Shown: positions 1 through 8,243, counted from the stretch's first letter. The stretch is 22,404 nt of DNA from DASZIT01 sp052143315 (GCA_052143315.1 JBKQTE010000037.1:1-22404), one strand, 5' to 3'. The notes: generated by a model from the letters alone, not told the origin. Translations and numbers: made by a program.

Positions 1-179
1 CCCGCCAGGGTGGCCACCATCAGCCAGATCGACGGCAGGCCGCGCTGGGCCACGATCATGGTGGGGAGGGTGGTGACCAGCAGGAGCTCGATGATCCGCG
101 GCTTGGTGAGCGCCACGTAGGCAGCCATCTGGGACCCACCAGCCCGTTGGCCCTTCAGGGCGACGGCCGGCGACAACAT
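1..179 (-). CDS. ctaB: Protoheme IX farnesyltransferase (heme O synthase), N-terminal part, runs off the left edge
   Basis: Heme O synthase transfers a farnesyl group to heme B in the cytoplasmic membrane, the step before heme A synthase. The reverse strand reads AAYVALTKPRIIELLLVTTL followed by PTMIVAQRGLPS. This is the conserved N-terminal signature of the UbiA-type CtaB/CyoE family (the TKPR motif and the first membrane helix). Only about 60 codons are present and the active-site Asp-rich motifs lie outside the window. Two in-frame ATGs are possible, at 179 and at 128. The longer one adds 17 residues, and such extensions are usual in actinobacterial CtaB; the shorter one has a GGTGGG stretch upstream. 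The gene is divergent from ctaA, with about 70 bp between them if the long start is used, so the promoters are probably back to back. Function is near certain; the start is not. Confidence 0.88.
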   Translation of the reverse strand, partial: MLSPAVALKGQRAGGSQMAAYVALTKPRIIELLLVTTLPTMIVAQRGLPSIWLMVATLA

Positions 180-249
180 CGGGGACACACTACGGCCCCC
201 GAACCGGCCACCACAAAGGGGGACCGGAGCCGGTAGGCGCCGGAGACCG

Positions 250-1239
250 GTGGCCGGATACCATCGACGGACGGTGTCCTCCCCGCGTATCGGTCCCCGG
301 CTCTTCCTCCGGCTCTGCCAATTCACCCTGGCCGTGACCGTCTTGAACATCGCCACCGGCGCCGCCGTGCGCCTGTCCGACTCCGGTCTCGGCTGCCCGG
401 ACTGGCCCACCTGCGCCCAGCACCACCTGACCCCACCGCTCAGCCTCCACCCGGTCATCGAGTTCGGCAACCGGGTGGTGGTCTTCGTGCTGGTGGTGGC
501 GTGCGCCGCCACCTTCCTCGCCGCCCTGTTCCGCCAGCCGAAGCGGACCGATCTGAGCTGGTTGGCCGGAGGGCTCATCCTCGGGGTGCTCGGGGAGGCG
601 GTCCTCGGGGCGGTGGTCGTCTACTCCAAGCTGAACGCCTACGTGGTGGCCACCCACTTCCTGGTGGGGATGGCGCTGTTGGCGGTGGTGGTGGTGCTCA
701 CCCTGCGGGCCGCCGACGGGCCGGGGAAGGGGACGGTGGTGGTGTCGGACACCGCCCTCTGGCTGGGCCGGGCCCTGGTCGTCCTGTTGGTGCTGGTGCT
801 GGCCGCCGGGGCCGCCACCACCGGGGCCGGGCCCCACGCCGGCGGCAGGGGTGCCAAGCGGATCCCGATCGGGCTCGAGGACATGACCCGCATCCACGCC
901 GAGATCGTCATCACCACCGTGCTGGTCCTGCTGGCCATGCTCTGGGTGCTCCGGAGGAGCGATGCGCCGGCCAGGGTGCAGAACGACGGCTGGGTGCTGC
1001 TGGCGGTCATGGTGGTCCAGGGGATCATCGGCTACACCCAGTTCTTCACCCACCTCCCGGCGGTGCTGGTCGGCATCCACGTGGTGGGGGCCTCCACCGT
1101 GTGGGCGACCACCCTGTGGTTCTTCCACCACCTCTCCGACCACCTCCCCGAGGCGGTGGCGGACGAGCGTCCCCCGGTGGTGCCGGACGCCGCGCTGGTC
1201 GGGGCCGGTACACCCTCCGAGACGGCGGCCCCGGTATGA
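250..1239 (+). CDS. ctaA: Heme A synthase (CtaA/Cox15 family)
   Basis: Integral membrane enzyme that oxidises the C8 methyl of heme O to give heme A for cytochrome c oxidase. The 329-residue protein has about eight hydrophobic segments. Family features are the TGAAVRLSDSGLGCPDWPTC block, with cysteines at 49 and 55 as the redox pair, E71 in VIEFGNR, and the likely heme-ligand histidines H136 (VATHFLVG), H216 (RIHAEIV) and H277 (GIHVVGAS). The residue after EFG is N rather than the His of the Bacillus enzyme; as far as I recall this is common in actinobacterial members. The start taken is GTG at 250; GTG at 274 is equally possible and would drop eight residues. The hydrophilic tail after about residue 300 is poorly conserved. 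The gene is divergent from ctaB and its stop overlaps the clpS start by ATGA, so ctaA and clpS are probably co-translated. Confidence 0.93.
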   Translation: MAGYHRRTVSSPRIGPRLFLRLCQFTLAVTVLNIATGAAVRLSDSGLGCPDWPTCAQHHLTPPLSLHPVIEFGNRVVVFVLVVACAATFLAALFRQPKRTDLSWLAGGLILGVLGEAVLGAVVVYSKLNAYVVATHFLVGMALLAVVVVLTLRAADGPGKGTVVVSDTALWLGRALVVLLVLVLAAGAATTGAGPHAGGRGAKRIPIGLEDMTRIHAEIVITTVLVLLAMLWVLRRSDAPARVQNDGWVLLAVMVVQGIIGYTQFFTHLPAVLVGIHVVGASTVWATTLWFFHHLSDHLPEAVADERPPVVPDAALVGAGTPSETAAPV

Positions 1240-1565
1240 GAGGGCTCCCCATCGGTCGGACCCGGACGGGCGAGGTGGAGACCGATCCCCTCGAGGACCT
1301 CCGCTCCCGACTCGACGAGTCGACCTCGCCGGACCGTCCGTGGCTGGTGATCGTCTGGAACGATCCGATCAACCTGATGTCGTTCGTGACCTTCGTCTTC
1401 CAGAAGCTGTTCGGCTACTCCAAGGAGAAGGCGACCAAGCTGATGATGGACGTCCATGTCAAGGGTCGGGCGGTGGTGGCGTCGGGCACCCGGGAACGGG
1501 CCGAGCTCGATGTCTACCGTCTCCACGAGCACGGGCTGTGGGCGACGATGGAGCAGTCGGGATGA
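1236..1565 (+). CDS. clpS: ATP-dependent Clp protease adaptor ClpS
   Basis: ClpS binds proteins with destabilising N-terminal residues and hands them to the Clp ATPase for degradation (N-end rule). The 109-residue protein contains the core VIVWNDPINLMSFV, with N42 and D43 forming the amino-terminus pocket. It continues with VFQKLFGYSKEKATKLMMDV, H74 and GRAVVASGTRERAELDVYRL, the usual ClpS fold ending in a Leu/Trp-rich tail. The ATG at 1236 overlaps the ctaA stop (ATGA); an in-frame GTG at 1275 would shorten the variable N-terminus by 13 residues. Next comes a DUF2017 gene, the same neighbour seen beside clpS in mycobacteria and other actinobacteria. Confidence 0.93.
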   Translation: MRGLPIGRTRTGEVETDPLEDLRSRLDESTSPDRPWLVIVWNDPINLMSFVTFVFQKLFGYSKEKATKLMMDVHVKGRAVVASGTRERAELDVYRLHEHGLWATMEQSG

Positions 1566-1608
1566 GCCGGACGCCCGGGCCCCGCCGCCCGCCGGGCCCG
1601 GGCGGCTG

Positions 1609-2109
1609 ATGGCCTTCGCCTCGCTGTTCCGCCGTCGCCGCGATGGGCGCTACACCGTGCGCCTGGACCACAACCTGCGGGTGGTGCTGGTGTCGGTGGC
1701 CCAGCAGCTGGGGCCGATGATCGACGCCGGCGACAAGGCCACCACCCGGCTGTTCCCTCCCGCCTACACGGGCGAGGACACCGCCCAACAGGAGCAGGAG
1801 TACCGCACCCTGGTGGACGGGGCGCTCCGCAACCACCACCACCGGGCCCTCGACACCCTGATCAACACGGCCCACGCCGACACCCTCAGCGCCGAGGAGC
1901 TCGACGCCTGGCTGTCGGCCATCGGCACCATGCGCCTGGTGCTGGGCACCCGTCTCGACGTCATCGAGGACATGGAGCCCCCCGAGCCGGGCGACCCGGC
2001 CGGCGACGAGTTCGTCCTCTACGACCTGTTGGGCACCGTCCAGGCCAACATCATCGAGGTGCTGGCGTCGCAGCTTCCCGACGAGGGGACGCCCGAAAGG
2101 GCGCTCTGA
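1609..2109 (+). CDS. DUF2017 family protein
   Basis: A 166-residue soluble protein that starts MAFASLFRRRRDGRYTVRL and contains an acidic central region and a helical C-terminus (VLGTRLDVIEDM, then EFVLYDLLGTVQANIIEVL). Its position directly after clpS and this sequence fit the actinobacterial DUF2017 family, whose members sit in the clpS operon and have no established biochemical role. The start at ATG 1609 is 43 bp past the clpS stop. Another ATG at 1562, overlapping the clpS stop, is in a different frame and reads only 15 codons before a TGA at 1607-1609, so a short coupled leader cannot be excluded. The tRNA-Glu gene follows 38 bp downstream. Confidence 0.85.
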   Translation: MAFASLFRRRRDGRYTVRLDHNLRVVLVSVAQQLGPMIDAGDKATTRLFPPAYTGEDTAQQEQEYRTLVDGALRNHHHRALDTLINTAHADTLSAEELDAWLSAIGTMRLVLGTRLDVIEDMEPPEPGDPAGDEFVLYDLLGTVQANIIEVLASQLPDEGTPERAL

Positions 2110-2147
2110 AGGCTCTGCTAACCTCCGATAGCCCGGATCGGGTTTGA

Positions 2148-2220
2148 GCCCCCATCGTCTAGCGGCCTAGGACGCCGCCCTTTCAAGGCGGTAACACGGG
2201 TTCGAATCCCGTTGGGGGTG
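2148..2220 (+). tRNA. tRNA-Glu (anticodon TTC)
   Basis: A cloverleaf can be folded by eye. The acceptor GCCCCCA (2148-2154) pairs with TGGGGGT (2213-2219), with one G-T pair. The anticodon stem CCGCC/GGCGG encloses loop CTTTCAA with anticodon TTC at 2182-2184. The T arm is ACGGG-TTCGAAT-CCCGT. The discriminator base is G at 2220 and no CCA is encoded. It is first in a Glu-Asp-Phe cluster, an order also known from mycobacteria. Confidence 0.96.
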
Positions 2221-2252
2221 CGTGAACGCCCCAGCTACTATTTGCTGGTTGG

Positions 2253-2330
2253 GGACCTGTGGTGCAGTTTGGAGTGCACGCCGCCCTGTCAAGGCGGAGG
2301 TCGCGGGTTCAAATCCCGTCAGGTCCGCCA
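2253..2330 (+). tRNA. tRNA-Asp (anticodon GTC), with encoded CCA
   Basis: Acceptor GGACCTG (2253-2259) pairs with CAGGTCC (2320-2326), the discriminator is G at 2327 and CCA is encoded at 2328-2330. The anticodon stem CCGCC/GGCGG holds loop CTGTCAA with anticodon GTC at 2288-2290. The T arm is CGGG-TTCAAAT-CCCG. It lies 32 bp after tRNA-Glu; a small CAGC/GCTG hairpin in the spacer may be a processing element. Confidence 0.96.
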
Positions 2331-2349
2331 CCTCGGTTCGCCGAGGCGA

Positions 2350-2422
2350 GGTCGGGTAGCTCAGTTGGTAGAGCGCGCGCCTGAAAAGCGCGAGGTCACC
2401 GGATCGACGCCGGTCCCGACCA
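2350..2422 (+). tRNA. tRNA-Phe (anticodon GAA)
   Basis: Acceptor GGTCGGG (2350-2356) pairs with CCCGACC (2415-2421) and the discriminator is A at 2422. The D arm is AGCTCAGTTGGTAGAGC. Anticodon stem CGCGC/GCGCG holds loop CTGAAAA with anticodon GAA at 2383-2385. The T arm is ACCGG-ATCGACG-CCGGT, so the first T-loop base is A rather than the usual T. CCA is not encoded (CCG follows). It is the last gene of the cluster and of the conserved core. Confidence 0.95.
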
Positions 2423-2570
2423 CCGAGCACATGCAGGTCAGCAGGGGGCTGGCGCCGACGCGGGGCCAGCGGCTCCCTTGGCGTACCAGATGGGGCCGAG
2501 CGCATCTGGCGGGGATGAGCCGACAAGTAACCAAGGAGCTCCAATCACCTCGTCGACCTCCAGTCATCGG

Positions 2571-4208
2571 ATGACACGGGTCCGTTGGACTTGGCTCGTC
2601 GCCGGGCTGACCCTGGTCGTTGGAGTCGGCGTCGTCATTGCGCTGACGCACGTCAAATCGTCGTCGGCACCGACCACATCGACGCGGATCCGAGCCGCCG
2701 CAGGCCCCGCGACCTTCCCCGGCCCCACGGGCGTCGAGGCGCGATGGGTCGTGGACGAGAACAAGCGCCCCGGGACTGCTTCGTGGCAGATTCCTCCTGG
2801 CACCCCAGAGAACCAGATCGTGGGATTCTCAAGCCTCAACTACGCCGAGGTCGGTGACCTGGCGAACCTCTATGTGAGCACGCCATCACCGAGCTTCACG
2901 GTGACCGCCTATCGGATGGGGTGGTATCAGGGCCTGGGCGCTCGGGCAGTGTGGACCTCGCCGGATGTCCCCGGGCACGTCCAACCAGCCTGCCCCTTGA
3001 CCGCCGGGGTGAACATGGTCAGCTGTGACAACTGGACGAGCTCCCTGACGGTGCCCATCACCAAGGTGTTCGTCCAGGGGGACTACCTGCTCAAGCTCAC
3101 CGGGAGTGGCGGCCAAGAGGGCTACATCCCGCTTACGGTGTGGGATCCGACCAGCCAAGCGGCCTACCTGGTCGTCAACCGGACCTTCACCGAGGTCGGA
3201 TGGAACACCTACGGCGGCTACTCCTTCTACCAGGGCACCGGGCCCTGCCCGGCCGGGTCGAGCACCTATCCAGTCTGCAACAGGGCGCGAATTCTTTCTA
3301 TGGACCGCCCCTACGACTCCGGCTATGGCGCGTCGGACTTCCTGGGAAATGAGTATCCCTTGATCCAGTTCTGCGAGGAGCACGGACTCGATGTGACGTA
3401 CGTGACCGACGTCACGCTCAGCGAGCACCCGGAGCTCGCCCTCGCACACAAGGCCATCCTGTCCCTGGGCCATGACGAGACCTGGTCCTATGACGAGCGC
3501 CTGGCGGTGGTGAACGCCAGGAGCCAGGGGGTGAACCTCGTGTTCTTCGGCGCTGCTGCCGTCCTGCGACACGTGAGGCTCGAGGCATCGCCACTCGGTC
3601 CCGACCGGCTGGTGGTCGACTACCGGGACTCGTCGGCAGATCCGCTCAACGGCGTAGGGGATCCCATGCAGGTGACGGGGAACACCTTCGCCTCTCCCCC
3701 TACGAACCTGCCTCCGGAGTCGCTCACCGGGGAGCTCTACAGCGGATACCTGAACGGAACGGCCACCGTACCGTTCGTGGTGGCCGACCCGACGAGCTGG
3801 GTGTTCAAGGGAACCGGCCTCAAGACGGGCTCCCAGCTGCCTGGCGTCATCATGTCCGACGTGGATCACCTCAGCAGCTCAACGCTGATGCCGCAGAACA
3901 TCCAGGTCCTGGGGCACTCGCCCATCCCACTGGCGCTCAGCTACACGAATGAGGGCGCATGGGCTGGCTACACGTACTCGGACATGACGTACTACACGGA
4001 CCCGGCGACCAAGGCAGGCGTCCTCGACACCGGGACGGTGAACTGGATCTACTCGATGAGCTCGTGCAAGGCCACGGCGCCGGGATGCCCTGCAGCCCAG
4101 GTGGAGGCGATCACCGGAAATATCCTGTGGTTGTTCGGGCAGGGCCCGGCCGGGCTGACCACACCCTCGGTGGCGAACTGGCAGACCATCGTGCCCGCGG
4201 GCTCCTGA
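2571..4208 (+). CDS. Exported protein similar to the N,N-dimethylformamidase large subunit
   Basis: The 545-residue protein has a hydrophobic segment at residues 8-26 after a short basic start (MTRVRW), so it is exported or membrane-anchored. The rest matches the dimethylformamidase large-subunit C-terminal family: ENKRPGTASWQI (63-74), AYRMGWYQGLGAR (113-125), WNTYGGYSFYQ (211-221), SMDRPY (243-248), GHDETWSYDER (300-310), GVNLVFFGAAAVLRHVRLE (320-338) and AGVLDTGTVNWIY near the end. Characterised DMFase has a mononuclear iron held by two tyrosines and one glutamate. Y214, Y248 and E303 are the residues I would align with them, which is inference. The GGN usual after the FFG strand is replaced by GAA. 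No small-subunit gene is nearby, so the substrate is unknown. The start is uncertain: ATG 2571 gives a normal signal anchor, while ATG 2490 or TTG 2478 would add about 30 uncharged residues. The only good SD-like AAGGAG (2533-2538) does not serve any of them well. Confidence 0.8.
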   Translation: MTRVRWTWLVAGLTLVVGVGVVIALTHVKSSSAPTTSTRIRAAAGPATFPGPTGVEARWVVDENKRPGTASWQIPPGTPENQIVGFSSLNYAEVGDLANLYVSTPSPSFTVTAYRMGWYQGLGARAVWTSPDVPGHVQPACPLTAGVNMVSCDNWTSSLTVPITKVFVQGDYLLKLTGSGGQEGYIPLTVWDPTSQAAYLVVNRTFTEVGWNTYGGYSFYQGTGPCPAGSSTYPVCNRARILSMDRPYDSGYGASDFLGNEYPLIQFCEEHGLDVTYVTDVTLSEHPELALAHKAILSLGHDETWSYDERLAVVNARSQGVNLVFFGAAAVLRHVRLEASPLGPDRLVVDYRDSSADPLNGVGDPMQVTGNTFASPPTNLPPESLTGELYSGYLNGTATVPFVVADPTSWVFKGTGLKTGSQLPGVIMSDVDHLSSSTLMPQNIQVLGHSPIPLALSYTNEGAWAGYTYSDMTYYTDPATKAGVLDTGTVNWIYSMSSCKATAPGCPAAQVEAITGNILWLFGQGPAGLTTPSVANWQTIVPAGS

Positions 4209-4445
4209 CCCGACCCACGGCACCGGACTCGACCGCACCGACCGGCCTCTTGGCGATTCCTATGTGGAGGGTTTGCGAGACGAGCTTCGAGGGTTCCCCG
4301 CAAGAACTTGTAGGGTGTTCGGCCGGCGATCCACCAAGTAGGTTCAAATTTGGACCGCGACCTGGTGCCGAGGAATCTCGATCGGCGGGCCCTTCGATCT
4401 CGAGCGGTGCTTGGTCTTGAGTAGGTACGTTCAAAGGGGCGAGGG

Positions 4446-7400
4446 TTGCACGCCACAAGCGGAAGAATCCAGCGCAGGAACGGTCCCGGCCGATCGCGGA
4501 CAACGGTCATGGCCGTATGCGGCTTGCTCTTCACTCTCGGGCCGGCTTCGGCCGTTGCCTTCACGACCACCCCGGCGGCCGCGGCCGGTTCCCTGTCCGC
4601 GGTGACTGCTACCGGGGGCCAGGGCAACGGCACCGGCGCCAATCAGCTGACGAACCCGACCCAGGTGGCTCTCGACAGCCAGGGTGATCTCTTCGTCCTC
4701 GACAACGCCGACTCCTTCGGGGCCTCCTCCGTCATCGGCGACCGGGTGGTCGAGTACCCGCTGTCGGCCACGACGGGCACCTACGCTGCGACCGGCACGA
4801 TCGTCGAGGGCCTCGCGAACCTGATCAACCCGACTGGCATCGCGCTCGACTCGTCGGGCGATCTCTTCGTCAGCGACGGTGTCAACAACAGGGTCCTGGA
4901 GTTTCCTGTGGCGGCGAACGGAACCTACCCGACCACCGGGGTCACCGTGGCGGGAACCGGCGGCGAGGGCAGCGGTGCCACCCAGCTCGACGGACCGACA
5001 AACCTGGCAGTCAGCACCAGCGGCAACCTCTTCGTCGCAGACAGCGGCAACAACCGGGTCCAGGAGCTCGTCCGCGGCTCGTCTGGTAGCTACGCGGCCA
5101 GCGGCATTACGGTGGCCGGCACCGGCGTTTCCGGGACAGGGTCCACCCAGCTGTCGGATCCCGGTTCACTCGTCTTCGACAGCCTCGGCGACCTGTTCGT
5201 GGCCGACAATGGGAACCACCGGATCCAGGAATTCGCCTTCAACACGACCACTGGAGCCTTCGCCGCCTCGGCGGTGACGGCGTTCACCCTGTCCGGCACG
5301 CCGGTGATCTTCGGGCAGCTGGCGTTCAATCCCAGCGGCGACTTGTTCACGACCTGGACGTACCCCACAGCTGAATCCGTGGTCGAGCTGGCTCCGAACG
5401 CCAACGGCACCTACTCGACCGTCTCGGTCACCATTCCATGGGAGAACCAGACTGTCGGCATCGCCGCCGATTCCCACGGGAACCTGTTCCTCTCCGAGGG
5501 TGACCTCACCTTCGAACCGGCCTCGCAGCCGGCCAACCTCGTCCAGGAGTTCTCACCGACCTCGACGAGTGGCGTCTACTCGAGCACGGTCAGTCTGTCC
5601 GCCGTGCAGGGCACCGGCGTCAGCCCCCTCAGCGAACCCGATGACGTGGCCGTCGACGGGCACGGGAATCTCTACGTCGCCGACCCCGGGAAAAATGCCG
5701 TTATTGAGTTCCCGCTGAACACTGCCACCGGGGCCTACGCCGCCACCGGGACCGTCATTGCAGGCGCGGGCGGCACCGGCTCGGGCGCCAACCAACTCTC
5801 GGACCCGGACGCAGTGGCTCTGGACAGTCACGGCAATCTCTTCGTCTCCGATTCCGGAAACAACCGAGTGGTCGAGTACACGCTCAGCGCTTCCACCGGT
5901 GCATACTCCGCCGGCGGGACCACGGTCGCAGGAGCGGGAGGGAAGGGATCCGGTTCGAAGCAGTTCAACGGCCCCGGTCCGATGGCGCTGGACGCGCAAG
6001 GCGACCTGTTCGTCGCCGACCAAGGCAACAGCCGGGTGGTGGAGTACCCGTTCAACGCGACCACAGGTTCGTACGCTTCGAGCGGGGCCACGTTGGCGTC
6101 CGGCATCGAGAGCCCGTCTATCGCTCTGGGAAGCACCGGAAACCTTTACGTCGGGAATCCTTCCAACAACGACATCCTCGAGTACCCGCTGAACACAGCG
6201 ACCGGTACCTACTCCACCACAGGAAGCGTTGTCGCCAGGACCGGGGCATCGGGGTCAACAGCGATCGCCGCCGGACCTGGCTCCCTCGCGGTCGACTCTC
6301 AAGGCGACATCTTCACCGGCGGTGGCTACTTCGTGTACAACGTCACCGAGTTCCCGTTCAACTCCACCACCGGTCAGTATCCGAGCTCGCCGACCGTGTT
6401 GCTCGGCCAGGGCACCGGACCCACCGGGGTCAGCGCCGTCTGGGGGATGACGATTGACACACACGGCGACCTCTTCATCGCCGACACCTTGAACCAGCGG
6501 ATCCAAGAGCTCGCTGGCGTCGCGGCTCCGTCGTCGTCTTCACCGCCACCCGCCCCGACGGTCACCGGGATCACCCCAACGGCAGGACCTGCGGCAGGCG
6601 GCACAGGGGTGACCATCACGGGGACCAACCTGTCGGGGGGCAGCGTGAGCTTCAGCTCAACGGCTGCGACCGGGGTCTCCTGTGGCCCCAGCTCGTGCTC
6701 GGCGACCTCGCCTGCGGGATCCGGCACGGTCAACGTGACGGTCACCACGACCGGCGGCACCAGCGCCACCAGCACGGCCGACCAGTTCACCTACCAGCCC
6801 GCCCCGCCTTCGCCCCCGACGATCACCTCGATCAACCCGACGTCGGGTACCACAGCCGGTGGGACTTCGGTCACCATCGCCGGGACCAACCTGGCCTCGG
6901 CCAGCGCCGTCGACTTCGGGACCGCTGCCGCCACCGTCACGGCTGACTCCGCCAGTTCGATTACGGCTACCACCCCGGCGGGCTCCGCCGGAGTGGTAGC
7001 CGTCTCGGTGACGACTCCCGGTGGCACGGTGACCGACACCAGCGCCTACACGTACGTAGCACCCACCTCGACCAACCTGATCCCCGACCCCGGCTTCCAG
7101 ACCACGGCAGTCCCGGCCGACAACTGGGGATCGACGCTGGCCCGCTCCCAGGCTCAGGTGTATGCGAGCACGTGGTCGTTGGCCCAGACCACCACCTCCT
7201 CCAGCGGGGGCTGGGACCTCGACTCCAACCTGACCTGGTGCGCCCCGATCAGCTCGACCAAGACCTACACCGCCAGCATCTGGGTGCGCTCGAGCGCCGC
7301 TGTGACCGTCGATCTGAACCTGGACCTGCTGACCTCTGCCGGTAGCTACGTCAACAGCGCCAATGGCCCCAACGTTGCCCTCGTGGCCAACACCTGGACC

Positions 7401-7526
7401 GAGCTGTCCATGACCGGCATCAAGGTGACTTCCACCGAGGTCCTGGGTGGAATGGAGCCCAACTTCTCCAAGGCGACCAAGGGAACGGTCATCTACTGGG
7501 ACGACATGTCACTTACGATCCCGTAG
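4446..7526 (+). CDS. Secreted NHL-repeat beta-propeller protein with two IPT/TIG domains and a C-terminal carbohydrate-binding-like domain
   Basis: A 1026-residue exported protein. The signal peptide has a basic start (RRNGPGRSR), a hydrophobic core from about residue 21 and a cleavage region around AAAAG. From about 55 to 700 there are roughly twelve repeats of the form ALDSxGxLFVxDxxNxRVxEF, each about 55 residues apart; several keep the exact SGNNRV turn. This is the NHL pattern and twelve would make two six-bladed propellers. Two IPT/TIG immunoglobulin-like domains follow, at about 703-785 (PTVTGITPTAGPAAGGTGVT) and 790-870 (PTITSINPTSGTTAGGTSVT). The last 150 residues, from NLIPDPGF to VIYWDDMSLTIP, look like a CBM4/9-type jelly roll. 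The TTG start at 4446 is chosen because it keeps the basic signal-peptide residues and has AAGGGG at 4433-4438; ATG 4509 would lose them. It probably acts at the cell surface in binding. No catalytic domain is visible. Confidence 0.85.
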   Translation: MHATSGRIQRRNGPGRSRTTVMAVCGLLFTLGPASAVAFTTTPAAAAGSLSAVTATGGQGNGTGANQLTNPTQVALDSQGDLFVLDNADSFGASSVIGDRVVEYPLSATTGTYAATGTIVEGLANLINPTGIALDSSGDLFVSDGVNNRVLEFPVAANGTYPTTGVTVAGTGGEGSGATQLDGPTNLAVSTSGNLFVADSGNNRVQELVRGSSGSYAASGITVAGTGVSGTGSTQLSDPGSLVFDSLGDLFVADNGNHRIQEFAFNTTTGAFAASAVTAFTLSGTPVIFGQLAFNPSGDLFTTWTYPTAESVVELAPNANGTYSTVSVTIPWENQTVGIAADSHGNLFLSEGDLTFEPASQPANLVQEFSPTSTSGVYSSTVSLSAVQGTGVSPLSEPDDVAVDGHGNLYVADPGKNAVIEFPLNTATGAYAATGTVIAGAGGTGSGANQLSDPDAVALDSHGNLFVSDSGNNRVVEYTLSASTGAYSAGGTTVAGAGGKGSGSKQFNGPGPMALDAQGDLFVADQGNSRVVEYPFNATTGSYASSGATLASGIESPSIALGSTGNLYVGNPSNNDILEYPLNTATGTYSTTGSVVARTGASGSTAIAAGPGSLAVDSQGDIFTGGGYFVYNVTEFPFNSTTGQYPSSPTVLLGQGTGPTGVSAVWGMTIDTHGDLFIADTLNQRIQELAGVAAPSSSSPPPAPTVTGITPTAGPAAGGTGVTITGTNLSGGSVSFSSTAATGVSCGPSSCSATSPAGSGTVNVTVTTTGGTSATSTADQFTYQPAPPSPPTITSINPTSGTTAGGTSVTIAGTNLASASAVDFGTAAATVTADSASSITATTPAGSAGVVAVSVTTPGGTVTDTSAYTYVAPTSTNLIPDPGFQTTAVPADNWGSTLARSQAQVYASTWSLAQTTTSSSGGWDLDSNLTWCAPISSTKTYTASIWVRSSAAVTVDLNLDLLTSAGSYVNSANGPNVALVANTWTELSMTGIKVTSTEVLGGMEPNFSKATKGTVIYWDDMSLTIP

Positions 7527-7688
7527 GCATGCCGGTTCTCGTCGCAATCCTCAATGGCAGCCTCGATGTCGCTTGCCAAGCATCGCCGCGAAGTGACGAT
7601 CGAACACCTCTTGACGATGCCGTTCACCCGGCGTCTCCACCAGTCACCCGGCGGGATCTTCGGACCTGTGGACGTCAGGAGTCTTCGC

Positions 7689-8171
7689 TCAATTGGCCAA
7701 TTGCGCCGTCCATTCGCCGGCTTGCTGCCCGGTCATGACATTGAGGCGGTTCCACGTGTTGATGGCCGCGATGCACACGACCAGCGCAGCCAGGGCCCCC
7801 TCGTCGTAGTGCTTGGCCACCTCGTCAAACAGCGCGTCGGGAACCGGTTCACTGTGATCGGCCAGTCGGGTTCCCGCCTCAGTCAGGGCCAAGGCGGCCC
7901 GTTCGGCGTCGGTGAAATAGGGGGTGTCCCGCCAGGCGGCCAGGGTGAAGAGGCGCTCGTCGGTTTCGCCAGCCTTGATCGCTCCGCGGGAGTGCATGTC
8001 CAAGCAGACGGCACAACCATTGATCTGGCTGGCGCGTAGGTTGACAAGCTCCAATGTCGTTTGCGGCAGACCAGCCTGGGTGGCCGCGTCATTGGCCGCC
8101 TTCGACAGATTCTCGAGGGCGTCGAGAACGCCGGGCACACTGAGGGCGGGATTGGGAATTCGCGATTGCAT
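7689..8171 (-). CDS. Carboxymuconolactone decarboxylase family / AhpD-like protein
   Basis: A 160-residue protein with the AhpD-type core ELVNLRASQINGCAVCLDMH, in which C53, C56 and H60 form the CxxCxxxH redox site of alkylhydroperoxidase-like CMD proteins. The helical remainder (AALALTEAGTRLADHS, then VCIAAINTWNRLNVMTG) is also typical. Such proteins use the cysteine pair for peroxide or disulfide chemistry; the substrate cannot be read from sequence. The start at ATG 8171 is well supported by GAGGAGA just upstream. The gene is divergent from an ECF41-like sigma factor, and CMD-family genes are a known partner of that sigma group (the COE genes: carboxymuconolactone decarboxylase, oxidoreductase, epimerase). 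A candidate promoter for that sigma class precedes it. Confidence 0.9.
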   Translation of the reverse strand: MQSRIPNPALSVPGVLDALENLSKAANDAATQAGLPQTTLELVNLRASQINGCAVCLDMHSRGAIKAGETDERLFTLAAWRDTPYFTDAERAALALTEAGTRLADHSEPVPDALFDEVAKHYDEGALAALVVCIAAINTWNRLNVMTGQQAGEWTAQLAN

Positions 8172-8216
8172 TGCTTCTCCTCGTCGAAGGGGTCGGGATG
8201 GGTAGTCATCCTCAAT

Positions 8217-8243
8217 GACACCTGGCCCCGGAAGAGTGTGACC
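8217..8243 (-). promoter_or_regulatory. Candidate ECF41-type promoter of the CMD/AhpD-like gene
   Basis: Read on the minus strand, GGTCACA (8243-8237) is followed after 16 bases by TGTC (8220-8217). The published ECF41 pattern, as I recall it, is TGTCACA, about 16 bases, then CGTC, so each element differs at one position. The -10 element lies about 45 bases before the ATG at 8171, a normal leader length. The same pattern with the same spacing precedes the sigma gene on the other strand. Confidence 0.55.

Noticed and set aside
190..1143. Long His/Gly/Pro-rich open frame on the minus strand opposite ctaA
   Set aside because: It is the mirror of a GC-rich real gene; low-complexity composition and no SD. 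The ctaA frame carries all conserved heme A synthase motifs.
2212..2574. Open frames on both strands across the tRNA cluster
   Set aside because: They read through tRNA-Asp and tRNA-Phe, and their translations contain the usual tRNA-derived false peptides (for example TGFEPATSALTG).
7690..7703. 14-bp perfect palindrome CAATTGGCCAATTG at the end of the CMD gene
   Set aside because: It overlaps the stop codon and last codons of that gene and has no loop or T-run. It is probably a coincidence of the coding sequence.
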